From positions 1 through 64,000 of the forward strand of contig DOTD01000032.1 in the NCBI GenBank assembly GCA_003513005.1: 64,000 bases of DNA, written 5' to 3'. Source of the DNA: Desulfotomaculum sp. GTDB lineage: Bacteria > Bacillota > Desulfotomaculia > Desulfotomaculales > Nap2-2B. Numbering within the stretch: position 1 is the first letter of the stretch; every line of letters begins with the position of its first letter. The position numbers and the translations under genes are program-made. Below the pieces are notes generated by a model. The model worked only from the letters and a program-made list of their open reading frames with translations, was not told the DNA's origin and did not search any database. This document shows positions 8,958 through 17,821 of this stretch, piece after piece.

Positions 8958-10036
8958 TGGTGTACAAAATAGCTGTTTTACCCGGAGACGGAATAGGGCC
9001 GGAGATTACCGTTCAGGCTATCAAGGTCCTCAAAGCCGCGGGTCGGCGCTTCGGGCTGGAATTTGATCTTCATGAAGCATATATTGGAGGGGCCGCCTAT
9101 GATGCCACAGGCCATCCCCTGCCGCCGGAAACACTGGAACTCTGCAAGAGCAGCGACGCAATTTTACTGGGCGCCATAGGAGGGCCGAAGTGGGATGACC
9201 TGCCCGTGAGCCTGCGCCCGGAAGCGGGGGCGCTGCTCCCTTTGCGCAAAGCTTTAAACGCCTATGCCAATCTGCGCCCGGCAATGATTTTTCCGGCCCT
9301 TGCAGACGCTTCCACATTAAAGCGTGAAGTAGTCGAAGGATTGGACCTCCTGGTGGTCAGGGAACTTACCGGAGGAATCTATTTTGGTGAAAAGAAGCGG
9401 GAATCCATCCCGGGCGGTGAACGGGCTACGGATACTCTGGTCTACACAACCGGGGAAATTGAGCGGATAGCCAGGAAAGGCTACGAGATGGCCAGGCAGC
9501 GGAGAAAGAAACTTACTTCGGTCGATAAGGCCAACGTTTTAGAAAGCTCGCGCCTGTGGCGCGATGTAATCAACAGGCTGGCGCCCGAGTATCCGGACGT
9601 TGAGACCAGCCATATACTGGTAGATAACTGCGCCATGCAGCTGGTTCGTTTCCCGACCCAGTTCGACGTGCTGCTGACCGAAAACATGTTTGGCGATATT
9701 TTAAGCGACCTGGCGGCGCAGCTGACCGGCTCGCTGGGTATGCTGCCCTCGGCCAGTGTGGGGGACGGTGTAGGCCTTTTCGAACCAAGCCACGGTTCGG
9801 CGCCCAAATATACCGGTTTGAATGTGATCAACCCCATTGCCACCATCCTGTCGGGCGCGATGCTGCTTCGTTTTTCGCTTGGCCAACTGGAAGCGGCCAG
9901 GGCTATTGACGATGCGGTGAGCGCTGTACTGGCAAAAGGTTACCGGACACGCGACATTATGGAGGAAGGCCGCCAAAGGGTTTCTACGGAAGAAATGGGC
10001 GATCTCGTTGCCGCCCAGGTTGAAAAACCAAATTAA
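8957..10036 (+). CDS. leuB: 3-isopropylmalate dehydrogenase
   Basis: This NAD-dependent beta-decarboxylating dehydrogenase (359 aa) oxidises isopropylmalate, or methylmalate in the citramalate route to 2-oxobutyrate. Family blocks are the N-terminal LPGDGIGPE, LLGAIGGPKWD, VRELTGGIYFGE, the substrate-metal region and FEPSHGSAP near the C-terminus. It overlaps leuD by one base (TAATG). cimA follows after 25 bases with its own SD. Confidence 0.95.
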   Translation: MVYKIAVLPGDGIGPEITVQAIKVLKAAGRRFGLEFDLHEAYIGGAAYDATGHPLPPETLELCKSSDAILLGAIGGPKWDDLPVSLRPEAGALLPLRKALNAYANLRPAMIFPALADASTLKREVVEGLDLLVVRELTGGIYFGEKKRESIPGGERATDTLVYTTGEIERIARKGYEMARQRRKKLTSVDKANVLESSRLWRDVINRLAPEYPDVETSHILVDNCAMQLVRFPTQFDVLLTENMFGDILSDLAAQLTGSLGMLPSASVGDGVGLFEPSHGSAPKYTGLNVINPIATILSGAMLLRFSLGQLEAARAIDDAVSAVLAKGYRTRDIMEEGRQRVSTEEMGDLVAAQVEKPN

Positions 10037-10061
10037 AAAGGGCCAGAAGGAAAGATAAAAG

Positions 10062-11660
10062 ATGCCGGCAGTAGAAATATATGATACCACTCTGCGTGAC
10101 GGCGCGCAGGGGGAGGGTATTTCATTTTCAATTGAAGATAAAATCAAGATAGCCCTCAGGCTGGATAAGATGGGGTTTCACTATATTGAGGGCGGCTGGC
10201 CGGGCTCGAACCCGAAAGACGCGGGCTTTTTTAACCAGATTGGCGATTATGGACTGAAGCAGGCCAGGATTGCCGCCTTCGGCTCGACGCGGCGCCCGAA
10301 AACCGAAACCGCCGCTGATGAAAACATCCGGAGTATAATCAAGTCCCGGACTTCCGTCGCGACGATTTTCGGCAAAACATGGGACTTTCACGTGACGCAC
10401 GCCTTGCAGACGACGCCGAAAGAAAACCTGCTGATGATCAGGGAGTCAATTGCCTATATGAAGGGTAAAGGGATCAAGGTTTTCTACGACGCCGAACATT
10501 TCTTTGACGGCTTCAAAGCGAACCCCGCCTATGCCCGGGCTACCCTTGACGCTGCCGTTGAAGGCGGCGCGGACGCGCTTGTGTTCTGCGACACTAACGG
10601 CGGGAGCCTGCCGCACGAGATTGCGGAAATTATCGGCGGGCTGCGCTTAAAATACACTGTGCCTTTCGGAATCCACTGCCATAATGACGGGGAACTTGCC
10701 GTGGCCAATACGCTTGCCGCCGTACAGGCAGGTGTCACGCATGTTCAGGGCACGGTCAACGGCTATGGCGAGCGCTGCGGGAACGCCAACCTGTGTTCAA
10801 TAATACCAAATCTGGCCTTAAAATACGGCGTTCAAACCATTCCGCAGGAGAGGCTGTCCAAATTGACCGCCTTATCCAGGTATGTAAGCGAGATAGCCAA
10901 CATGCACCCGGCAGTGAACCAGCCGTTCGTCGGAGTGAGCGCATTTGCCCACAAAGGGGGCATTCATGTCAGCGCTATTTTAAAGGACTACCGTACATAC
11001 GAGCATATCGACCCGGAACTAGTTGGCAATAAAAGGCGCGTCCTGGTTTCGGAGCTAAGCGGCCTGTCCAATATTTTATATAAATACAAGGAATTAAAGC
11101 TGGACCACACGCCGGAAGGCGCCCAAACCATACCGGACAAACAAATTCTGGAACAGATTAAGGAACTGGAGAACCAGGGCTTTCAGTTTGAAGGGGCGGA
11201 AGGGTCTTTAGAGCTTATGCTGCGCAAGGTGTATCACAATTACGAGGAGCCTTTCAGACTGGAAAACCTGCGCATAATCATTGAACTTAAAGAAAACAGC
11301 CCTGTTTATTCAGAGGCGGTGATCAAACTTACTGTCGGCGACCGGGTTGTCCATACCGCGGCGGAAGGCAATGGCCCGGTTAACGCTCTGGACAATGCCC
11401 TGCGCAAGGCGCTGGAGGAATTCTTTCCCGATATCCGGAAGATACAGCTTAACGATTACAAGGTCAGGGTACTGGACGAAACAGAAGGAACCGGGGGAGT
11501 TGTGCGGGTTCTGATTGAAACAGGCGACGGCCAGCATTCCTGGAATACGGTGGGTGTATCCGCGAATATAATCGAAGCCAGCTGGCAGGCCCTGGTGGAC
11601 AGCATTGCATATGGTCTTCTGAAGATAAAGGGGAGCACGGATATTGCTGGAACAGATTAA
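10062..11660 (+). CDS. cimA: (R)-citramalate synthase
   Basis: This enzyme condenses pyruvate and acetyl-CoA to citramalate, the threonine-independent entry to 2-oxobutyrate and isoleucine. The product is 532 aa, the length of the longer CimA class. The HMGL-like TIM barrel starts with IYDTTLRDGAQGEGISFS, the metal-binding GIHCHND motif is present, and a C-terminal LeuA-type allosteric domain occupies about residues 390-520. The SD AAGGAAAG precedes the ATG. It is the last biosynthetic gene of the operon, and cdaA overlaps its end by 17 bases. Confidence 0.93.
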   Translation: MPAVEIYDTTLRDGAQGEGISFSIEDKIKIALRLDKMGFHYIEGGWPGSNPKDAGFFNQIGDYGLKQARIAAFGSTRRPKTETAADENIRSIIKSRTSVATIFGKTWDFHVTHALQTTPKENLLMIRESIAYMKGKGIKVFYDAEHFFDGFKANPAYARATLDAAVEGGADALVFCDTNGGSLPHEIAEIIGGLRLKYTVPFGIHCHNDGELAVANTLAAVQAGVTHVQGTVNGYGERCGNANLCSIIPNLALKYGVQTIPQERLSKLTALSRYVSEIANMHPAVNQPFVGVSAFAHKGGIHVSAILKDYRTYEHIDPELVGNKRRVLVSELSGLSNILYKYKELKLDHTPEGAQTIPDKQILEQIKELENQGFQFEGAEGSLELMLRKVYHNYEEPFRLENLRIIIELKENSPVYSEAVIKLTVGDRVVHTAAEGNGPVNALDNALRKALEEFFPDIRKIQLNDYKVRVLDETEGTGGVVRVLIETGDGQHSWNTVGVSANIIEASWQALVDSIAYGLLKIKGSTDIAGTD

Positions 11661-12465
11661 AAACATCAAGCCGGATATATTTAATATCACCAACGTAATT
11701 GATGTTTTAATCATTGTAATAGTCCTGTATTGGCTGGTCCTTCTGATTAAAGGGACAAGGGCCGTCCAGCTGATCAAGGGTCTGATCGTTCTTTTTATAG
11801 CAACACAAATCAGCGACTGGCTGAAACTTTACGCTGTCCACTCGCTGCTTTATCAGGTAAATATGGCCCTTTTGGTTGCCCTGCCGGTTGTTTTTCAGCC
11901 TGAACTCAGGCGGGCTCTGGAAAAATTAGGTGGAGGCGAACTTTTTACCACCTCTTTTCCCTTCCTCAGCGAACATGACCGGAACAAGGCGGTGACGGAA
12001 ATTGTCCGGGCGGCTCAGGTTATGTCCCGGGAGAGAAAAGGCGCCCTTATCGTTCTGGAAAGAAATACCGGACTGGAAGAGTATATTGATAAAGGCATAA
12101 AGATTGAAGGCATTCTGTCCGCCGAACTTTTGCTGAATATCTTTACACCAAAGTCCCCCCTTCATGACGGCGCCGTGATTATCAGAGGCAGCCGTATTGC
12201 CGCGGCATCCTGCGTTCTTCCGTTGACTGAAAACAATGACGGAGTTTTTAAGGAACTGGGGACCAGGCACAGAGCGGGAATTGGTATTTCCGAGGTGTCC
12301 GACGCGCTTGCAGTCATTGTCTCTGAGGAGACCGGGAGCGTTTCCCTGGCTGTGGAAGGGTTGCTGGCCAGGGAACTGAAAGAAAGCGACCTGATCAACA
12401 GGCTGACGGGTGTCCTGCAGCCGAAGCCGGTTCGTTCACTTGCTTCATTTTGGCGGCGGAAGTAA
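11644..12465 (+). CDS. cdaA: Membrane diadenylate cyclase (c-di-AMP synthase)
   Basis: This enzyme makes c-di-AMP from two ATP at the membrane. The product is 273 aa: about three hydrophobic segments within residues 18-85, a short linker, then the DAC domain with the catalytic DGA (175-177) and RHR (208-210) motifs. The TTG start at 11644 is chosen because AAGGGGAG lies about 8-10 bases upstream; it overlaps the cimA end by 17 bases. CdaA is usually followed by the regulator gene cdaR (ybbR) and then glmM. Here cdaR is missing and only 132 bases separate cdaA from glmM. Confidence 0.93.
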   Translation: MLEQIKNIKPDIFNITNVIDVLIIVIVLYWLVLLIKGTRAVQLIKGLIVLFIATQISDWLKLYAVHSLLYQVNMALLVALPVVFQPELRRALEKLGGGELFTTSFPFLSEHDRNKAVTEIVRAAQVMSRERKGALIVLERNTGLEEYIDKGIKIEGILSAELLLNIFTPKSPLHDGAVIIRGSRIAAASCVLPLTENNDGVFKELGTRHRAGIGISEVSDALAVIVSEETGSVSLAVEGLLARELKESDLINRLTGVLQPKPVRSLASFWRRK

Positions 12466-12557
12466 TTTTTTTAAAGGCTTAAAACGCTGACCGTATTTTT
12501 CATATTAAATATAACAGACGGCTAACAGACATATAACAAAGGTTATAAATTTGGAAA

Positions 12558-12587
12558 TTGACGCAATAATAGACAATGATATATAAT
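12558..12587 (+). promoter_or_regulatory. Promoter before glmM
   Basis: TTGACG (12558-12563) and TATAAT (12582-12587) are separated by 18 bases. Transcription would begin around 12594, only a few bases before the first in-frame ATG (12598). This suggests that glmM is translated either nearly leaderless from 12598 or from the later ATG at 12625, which lies about 20 bases beyond a GGAGGTG. Confidence 0.65.
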
Positions 12588-12597
12588 TAGTTAATTT

Positions 12598-13953
12598 ATG
12601 GAGGTGCATACCGGTCATGGGGTAATGTTCGGCACTGATGGAGTAAGAGGAATCGCCAACCGGGAGTTAACTCCCGAGTTAGCCTTGAGCCTGGGCAGGG
12701 CAGGCGCTCATTTTCTGTCATTAAAAACCCCCGGCGCTCCTCTGGTTATTGGCCGTGACACCCGTATTTCCGGTGATATGCTGGAATCTGCCCTGATTGC
12801 CGGAATGTGTTCGGCGGGTGTAAACGTGCTGAAAGCAGGTATCCTGCCCACGCCAGCCATTGCCTGCCTGACCCGTCTTACAGGCTCTTGCGGCGGGGCT
12901 GTAATTTCAGCGTCGCATAATCAGGTGATGGATAACGGGATTAAGTTTTTCGGCCCGGACGGTTTTAAACTCAACGACGCGGAAGAAGAAGATGTCGAAA
13001 GGCTGGTTGTCCATCCGGAGGAGATACCTTACCCGGTGGGGGAACAGGTTGGCGCCTGTCAGGAGATGACTGACGCCTGTGACCGTTATGTTCAGTATCT
13101 TAAGAGTGTTGAACCGGTCGACCTTTCAGGATTGACAATTGCTGTCGACTGCGCCAACGGGGCGGCAAGTTCTGTAGTGCCCAAGCTATTGGCAGAGTTA
13201 GGGGCGCAGGTTGTGCCGATGTTTCACACCCCCAACGGAGTGAATATCAACGACTCCTGCGGATCAACCCATCCGGAGAAACTCTGCGGCGCCGTACTTT
13301 CCAAACGTGCGCACGTAGGCCTTGCTTTTGACGGGGATGCCGATCGCCTGATTGCGGTCGATGAAAATGGAAACCTGGTTGACGGGGACCAGATCATGGT
13401 TATTTGCGCGCAGGACTTGAAAGAAAGGGGCCGGCTGTCCAAAAACACTGTTGTCGTAACCGTGATGAGCAATCTCGGCCTGCATCGCGCCATGGATAAA
13501 GCCGGCATTGAGATTACCGAAACCCAGGTCGGGGACCGCTGGGTGCTCGAAGAACTGCTCCGCAGGGGCGCCATTTTTGGCGGCGAGCAGAGCGGGCATA
13601 TCATCTTTTTGGAGGACCAGACTACCGGTGACGGAGCGTTAACAGCTCTGAAGCTGCTTTCGGTGATCAAGCGCAAAGGACTTTCGCTTGGCGAACTGGC
13701 TGCGCAGATGTTCCGCTATCCCCAGCTTTTGAAAAACGTAGCCGTTTCCGACAAGCAATCCGTTATGAGCAGCGATCAGCTCAAAGAAGCTGTCTGCAGC
13801 TGTGAGCGCAGGCTTAACGGGCAGGGGCGGATCCTGGTCAGGCCGTCGGGCACCGAACAGCTTGTCCGGGTTATGGCGGAGGGAAGGGACCTTGAGGAAC
13901 TGAACGTAATTGTTGATGAATTGACCGGCGTGATCAGAAAGCTGGTCTATTAA
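12598..13953 (+). CDS. glmM: Phosphoglucosamine mutase
   Basis: This enzyme interconverts glucosamine-6-P and glucosamine-1-P for UDP-GlcNAc and cell-wall synthesis. The product is up to 451 aa. The phosphoserine loop ISASHN (Ser106), the metal loop FDGDADR and the sugar-binding GGEQSGH are intact, and the C-terminal phosphate-binding RPSGTEQLVRVM is present. The start is uncertain: ATG 12598 has no SD, while ATG 12625 (MFGTDGVRG) matches the family N-terminus. CdaA-GlmM pairing is typical, and GlmM is known to restrain CdaA in other Firmicutes. glmS follows. Confidence 0.95.
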   Translation: MEVHTGHGVMFGTDGVRGIANRELTPELALSLGRAGAHFLSLKTPGAPLVIGRDTRISGDMLESALIAGMCSAGVNVLKAGILPTPAIACLTRLTGSCGGAVISASHNQVMDNGIKFFGPDGFKLNDAEEEDVERLVVHPEEIPYPVGEQVGACQEMTDACDRYVQYLKSVEPVDLSGLTIAVDCANGAASSVVPKLLAELGAQVVPMFHTPNGVNINDSCGSTHPEKLCGAVLSKRAHVGLAFDGDADRLIAVDENGNLVDGDQIMVICAQDLKERGRLSKNTVVVTVMSNLGLHRAMDKAGIEITETQVGDRWVLEELLRRGAIFGGEQSGHIIFLEDQTTGDGALTALKLLSVIKRKGLSLGELAAQMFRYPQLLKNVAVSDKQSVMSSDQLKEAVCSCERRLNGQGRILVRPSGTEQLVRVMAEGRDLEELNVIVDELTGVIRKLVY

Positions 13954-13989
13954 TCCAGGAGGTGATTTTTTAAACCGTTTGACAACATG

Positions 13990-14150
13990 CAAGCGCCTGG
14001 ACCAGTTTAAGGGATAGACTGGTTGACGAGGGGGGAGCTAATCGAAGTTTTCGGCGGATGCTCCCCGGTAAGTCACAACCGTTAAAGGCGGCACAAATCC
14101 GGCGGGCAACCGCCGGGACAAAAACGCCGGGTGACCGCGGGCATAAGCCT
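13990..14150 (+). ncRNA. glmS ribozyme (GlcN6P-activated self-cleaving riboswitch)
   Basis: The segment shows the conserved glmS ribozyme core: the cleavage site A|GCGCC (between 13992 and 13993), the paired CTGGACCAG/ACTGGT elements, GACGAGG-GGGAG, the TAATCGAA region, GGCGGATGCTCCCC and CACAACCG-TTAAAGG. GlcN6P bound to it triggers cleavage and mRNA decay, giving feedback on GlmS. It sits between co-directional glmM and glmS, so cleavage would also separate a glmM-glmS transcript. The 3' boundary, covering extra GC-rich stems, is approximate. Confidence 0.93.
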
Positions 14151-14156
14151 TTTACT

Positions 14157-14188
14157 GCCATGGCTTCAATCTGCCGTGGCTTTTTATT
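14157..14188 (+). terminator. Intrinsic terminator between the glmS ribozyme and glmS
   Basis: GCCATGGC (14157-14164) and GCCGTGGC (14173-14180) pair fully over 8 bp (one U-G) around an 8-base loop and are followed by TTTTTATTT. This is a convincing intrinsic terminator or attenuator placed after the ribozyme and 22 bases before the glmS start. Confidence 0.65.
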
Positions 14189-14210
14189 TATAAAAGGAGG
14201 ACTAATAAAA

Positions 14211-16040
14211 ATGTGCGGTATTATCGGTTATATGGGAAATAAGCAGGCTATGCCTGTTTTGTTAAACGGACTGGCCAGGCTGGAATACAGGGGCTACGAT
14301 TCCGCAGGTATTGCCCTGCTGGAAGACGGGGAGATTAAGGTTTTTAAACAAGCGGGCAGACTGGCCGGACTTCAGGAGCGGTTAAGCGGCAACGGTTTTT
14401 CAAGCACGACGGGAATCGGGCATACGCGGTGGGCCACCCACGGCCGGCCTACCGATCACAACGCCCACCCGCACAGCGACTGCGGCGGCCTTTTTGTGGT
14501 TGTCCATAACGGAATCATTGAAAATTATCTTGAATTAAAGAAGTGGCTGATCAGCGAAGGGCATGTCTTTAAATCGGAAACGGATACCGAAGTCCTGCCT
14601 CATATGATGGAACATTTTTACAAGGGTGATCTCATACCTGCCATTAGCATGATGACCGAAAAGATCAGGGGTTCCTATGCAATGGTAGTTCTCTCAACCC
14701 ATGAACCGGAAAACCTTGTCGCTGTCCGGAAGGATAGTCCCCTGGTAATCGGCGTTGGCGACAAGGAAAACTTTTTTGCGTCCGACGTGCCGGCTTTCCT
14801 GCATTACACACGCAATGTCCATTATCTTGACGACGGGGAAATTTCCTTGCTCACATCCAACAGGGTTGAAGTCTTCAACGAAATGGGGCAGGGTGTTTCC
14901 AAAACAGTTCATACGATCAACTGGGAGGCCGAACAGGCCGAAAAGGGCGGCTACGACCACTTCATGCTCAAGGAAATTCACGAGCAGCCTACATCTTTGA
15001 AAAATACCCTGAGCGGACGCATCTCCGAAGACGGCGCCAGGGTGAACCTGCAGGAACTTTCCCTGGATGCGGATGTAATAAAAAAGGTTAAAAAAATATT
15101 CATCACCGCCTGCGGCACGGCATACCACGCAGGACTGGTCGGAAAATACGCCATCGAGAGCCTGGCCCGCATTCCCGTAGAAATTGACATCGCCTCGGAG
15201 TTTCGCTACCGCAACCTGGTGATTGAACCCGACAGCCTGGTTGTTATCATCAGTCAGTCAGGCGAGACGGCGGATTCGCTGGCAGCCCTGCGCGACAGCA
15301 AGAAGAGGGGTATGCCGGTGATCGCGATCACAAACGTTGTGGGCAGTTCAATAGCCCGCGAGGCTGACCATGTCCTGTATACCTGGGCGGGTCCGGAAAT
15401 TGCGGTAGCGTCGACAAAAGCTTATACCGCCCAGATGATGAGCCTGTACCTGCTGGCCTTGTACATGGCCAATGTCCGGGAGACCATCCCGGAAGAGGAA
15501 AGCCGTCAGCTTATCGGGGAACTCCTTTCTCTGAGCGGAAAGGTCCAGCAGATTCTGGACAGGAGCGCGGCGATCAAGAAAATCGGCCTCGGGTACCAGC
15601 AAAGCAAGAGCATCTTTTTCATCGGCCGGGGACTGGATTACGGTGTGGCCTGCGAAGGTTCCCTGAAGCTGAAGGAAATCTCCTATATTCACGCCGAGGC
15701 CTATGCCGCAGGCGAGCTCAAACACGGGACCCTTGCCCTGATTGAGAAAGACGTCCCGGTAGTGACCGTGGCAACACAGCCGTTTCTATTTGAGAAGACC
15801 TTTAGCAACATTAAAGAAGTAAAGGCTCGCGAGGCCGACGTCTTCGCTTTAGCCATGGAAGGACTGGACGAGGTGGAGAAAGAAGCCAGCCAGGTGTTCT
15901 ACATTCCGGAGACACATCCCCTGCTGACGCCTATTCTGTCTGTCATCCCCCTCCAGCTGCTGGCCTATTACGTATCGCTGGCTAGAGGCTGCGACGTTGA
16001 TAAACCCAGAAACCTTGCCAAGAGCGTGACTGTGGAGTAA
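14211..16040 (+). CDS. glmS: Glutamine-fructose-6-phosphate aminotransferase (isomerising)
   Basis: This enzyme makes glucosamine-6-P from fructose-6-P and glutamine, the entry to amino-sugar synthesis. The product is 609 aa: an N-terminal Ntn glutaminase domain whose nucleophile is the Cys after the initiator Met (MCGIIGYMG), then two SIS domains (ACGTAYHAG; SQSGETADS), ending DKPRNLAKSVTVE as in all GlmS proteins. The ATG at 14211 follows AAAGGAGG; an apparent upstream frame from 14058 is the ribozyme and is not coding. It is controlled by the upstream ribozyme. Confidence 0.97.
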   Translation: MCGIIGYMGNKQAMPVLLNGLARLEYRGYDSAGIALLEDGEIKVFKQAGRLAGLQERLSGNGFSSTTGIGHTRWATHGRPTDHNAHPHSDCGGLFVVVHNGIIENYLELKKWLISEGHVFKSETDTEVLPHMMEHFYKGDLIPAISMMTEKIRGSYAMVVLSTHEPENLVAVRKDSPLVIGVGDKENFFASDVPAFLHYTRNVHYLDDGEISLLTSNRVEVFNEMGQGVSKTVHTINWEAEQAEKGGYDHFMLKEIHEQPTSLKNTLSGRISEDGARVNLQELSLDADVIKKVKKIFITACGTAYHAGLVGKYAIESLARIPVEIDIASEFRYRNLVIEPDSLVVIISQSGETADSLAALRDSKKRGMPVIAITNVVGSSIAREADHVLYTWAGPEIAVASTKAYTAQMMSLYLLALYMANVRETIPEEESRQLIGELLSLSGKVQQILDRSAAIKKIGLGYQQSKSIFFIGRGLDYGVACEGSLKLKEISYIHAEAYAAGELKHGTLALIEKDVPVVTVATQPFLFEKTFSNIKEVKAREADVFALAMEGLDEVEKEASQVFYIPETHPLLTPILSVIPLQLLAYYVSLARGCDVDKPRNLAKSVTVE

Positions 16041-16095
16041 GAGGCATAAGGCAAATAATAACCATATAATAACATAGCTGGGATATAATAGTTGT

Positions 16096-16130
16096 TTCGA
16101 GTTGTGGAATTCTACACAGCTCGAATTTTT
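16096..16130 (+). terminator. Intrinsic terminator after glmS
   Basis: TTCGAGTTGTG pairs with CACAGCTCGAA around an 8-base loop, followed by TTTTTATT. It ends the glmM-glmS unit before the restriction-modification genes. Confidence 0.85.
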
Positions 16131-16183
16131 ATTGACATGGGAATGGTAAAAATAAGATAATTTATTAAAGGATCAACAGCTTC

Positions 16184-17821
16184 TTGACTGGAAAGGCATC
16201 AATCGTGGCAAATCCCGATGGAATAAAAGCCAACAGAGATATATCCGCAATAATGCGAAAAGTACGGTCGAGTGATACAAAACTCGAAGTAATGTTTCGT
16301 AAGTCTCTTTGGAACAGAGGGTTTAGGTATAGAGTGTGTCCGGTAAACCTGCCCGGAAAACCTGATGTTGTTTTATCTTCAAAACGTCTGGCAATTTTTA
16401 TAGATGGAGATTTTTGGCACGGTGGACAATGGCAAAAACGAAAATTATCAGCCTTGGAAGAACAATTTCAGGGGACAAGCTCGAAGGAATACTGGTTAAG
16501 GAAAATCCGCGGCAATATGAAAAGGGACTGCGCCGCAACGACTTCTCTGTTGTCAAAGGGCTGGACTGTTCTTCGATTCTGGGAAAGCGAGGTTCAAAAG
16601 AATTTGGAGAAATGTATTGAACTGACTTTGGAAGTTGTAAAAAAAGAGGTTGAGCCGACTAAACTTTCGCTTGTTCCGCAAAAGACTTTTGCCGAATTTT
16701 TTGCGGGAATAGGTCTTATGAGAATGGGTTTAGAACGTCAAGGCTGGAATGTTTCTTACGCCAATGACATTGATCCTCAAAAACATGAAATATACAGATC
16801 GCAATTCAACGAATGTCAATCTTTTACATTGGGTGATATACATCAAATTCCTGAAGAATCTGTTCCTACAGTTACATTGGCGACGGCTTCTTTTCCATGT
16901 AATGATCTATCTGTCGCTGGAGCGCGAAACGGATTATCTGGTAAGCAATCTTCGGCTTTTTGGGGTTTTATCCGCGTCATTGAGGAGATGGGCGCGCGCA
17001 GACCTCCTATAGTTTTGCTTGAAAATGTCGTTGGTTTTTTAAATTCCCGCAAAGGTGAAGACTTCAAAGAAGCTTTGCTTGCGTTAAACCGACTCAATTA
17101 CGAAGTCGACGCATTTATTCTGGACGCCGCCCGTTTTGTGCCCCAAAGCAGACAACGTCTTTTTGTGATCGGAACATTAAAAGAATCCAGCATATGGGAA
17201 GTTCGGGAAACTCTTCGGTTTTACGAAAGTGATGTCAGGCCGAAAGCATTAGCGGATTTTATTTTTATGCATCCTGAAATAAAGTGGAACATACGTAATT
17301 TGCCGCCACAACCTGTAAATGAATCAACCATAGAATCTATTCTTGAGGAAATACCCGAAACTTCATCGGAGTGGTGGAGCAAAAAGAGGAACGAATATCT
17401 TTTAAATCAAATGAACCTTCGGCACAGGAAAAAAGCGGAGGAAATGATAGCGGGAGAAGAGTATTCTTATGGAACAGTTTTTCGCCGTGTCCGGCATGGC
17501 AAATCAATGGCGGAGCTAAGAACGGATGGTCTGGCCGGGTGTTTGCGAACCCCGCGCGGCGGCAGCGCAAGACAGATTTTATTCGTTGCCGGAAAGGGCA
17601 AATACTTTGCAAGATTGCTTACTCCCCGTGAATGTGCCAGGCTTATGGGCGCGGATGATTATAGAATAACGGTTCCCGTTAACCAGGCCCTCTTCGGATT
17701 TGGAGACGCTGTATGTGTGCCGGTTATAGAATGGATTGCAAAATATTACTTAAACCCTTTAGTAAGCGAGTTGATTAGGGGGCGTCCACTTTATCCAATT
17801 CGAAAAGAGGTTAGCAAGTGA
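16184..17821 (+). CDS. Vsr mismatch endonuclease fused to C5-cytosine DNA methyltransferase
   Basis: The product is 545 aa with two domains. Residues 18-150 are a very-short-patch (Vsr) endonuclease: RSSDTKLEVMFRKSLW, the catalytic-type GKPDVV (D61) and FIDGDFWHG (H79). Residues 165-530 are a 5-methylcytosine methyltransferase: motif I FFAGIGLMRMG, motif IV SFPCNDLS (nucleophile C239; FPC in place of the usual PPC), ENVVGF, QSRQR (motif VIII) and motif X GFGDAVCVPV. Vsr repairs T:G mismatches left by 5mC deamination, so both activities share one chain. The TTG start at 16184 has AAAGGA upstream; GTG 16205 is an alternative. It is AT-richer than its neighbours and probably acquired. Confidence 0.92.
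   Translation: MTGKASIVANPDGIKANRDISAIMRKVRSSDTKLEVMFRKSLWNRGFRYRVCPVNLPGKPDVVLSSKRLAIFIDGDFWHGGQWQKRKLSALEEQFQGTSSKEYWLRKIRGNMKRDCAATTSLLSKGWTVLRFWESEVQKNLEKCIELTLEVVKKEVEPTKLSLVPQKTFAEFFAGIGLMRMGLERQGWNVSYANDIDPQKHEIYRSQFNECQSFTLGDIHQIPEESVPTVTLATASFPCNDLSVAGARNGLSGKQSSAFWGFIRVIEEMGARRPPIVLLENVVGFLNSRKGEDFKEALLALNRLNYEVDAFILDAARFVPQSRQRLFVIGTLKESSIWEVRETLRFYESDVRPKALADFIFMHPEIKWNIRNLPPQPVNESTIESILEEIPETSSEWWSKKRNEYLLNQMNLRHRKKAEEMIAGEEYSYGTVFRRVRHGKSMAELRTDGLAGCLRTPRGGSARQILFVAGKGKYFARLLTPRECARLMGADDYRITVPVNQALFGFGDAVCVPVIEWIAKYYLNPLVSELIRGRPLYPIRKEVSK

Noticed and set aside
9030..9317. Opposite-strand ORFs within the ilv/leu genes
   Set aside because: They are shadows of strongly conserved plus-strand genes and have no SD or family similarity.
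14058..14210. N-terminal extension of glmS upstream of 14211
   Set aside because: The extension is the glmS ribozyme and a terminator. The catalytic Cys must follow the initiator Met, which fixes the start at 14211.
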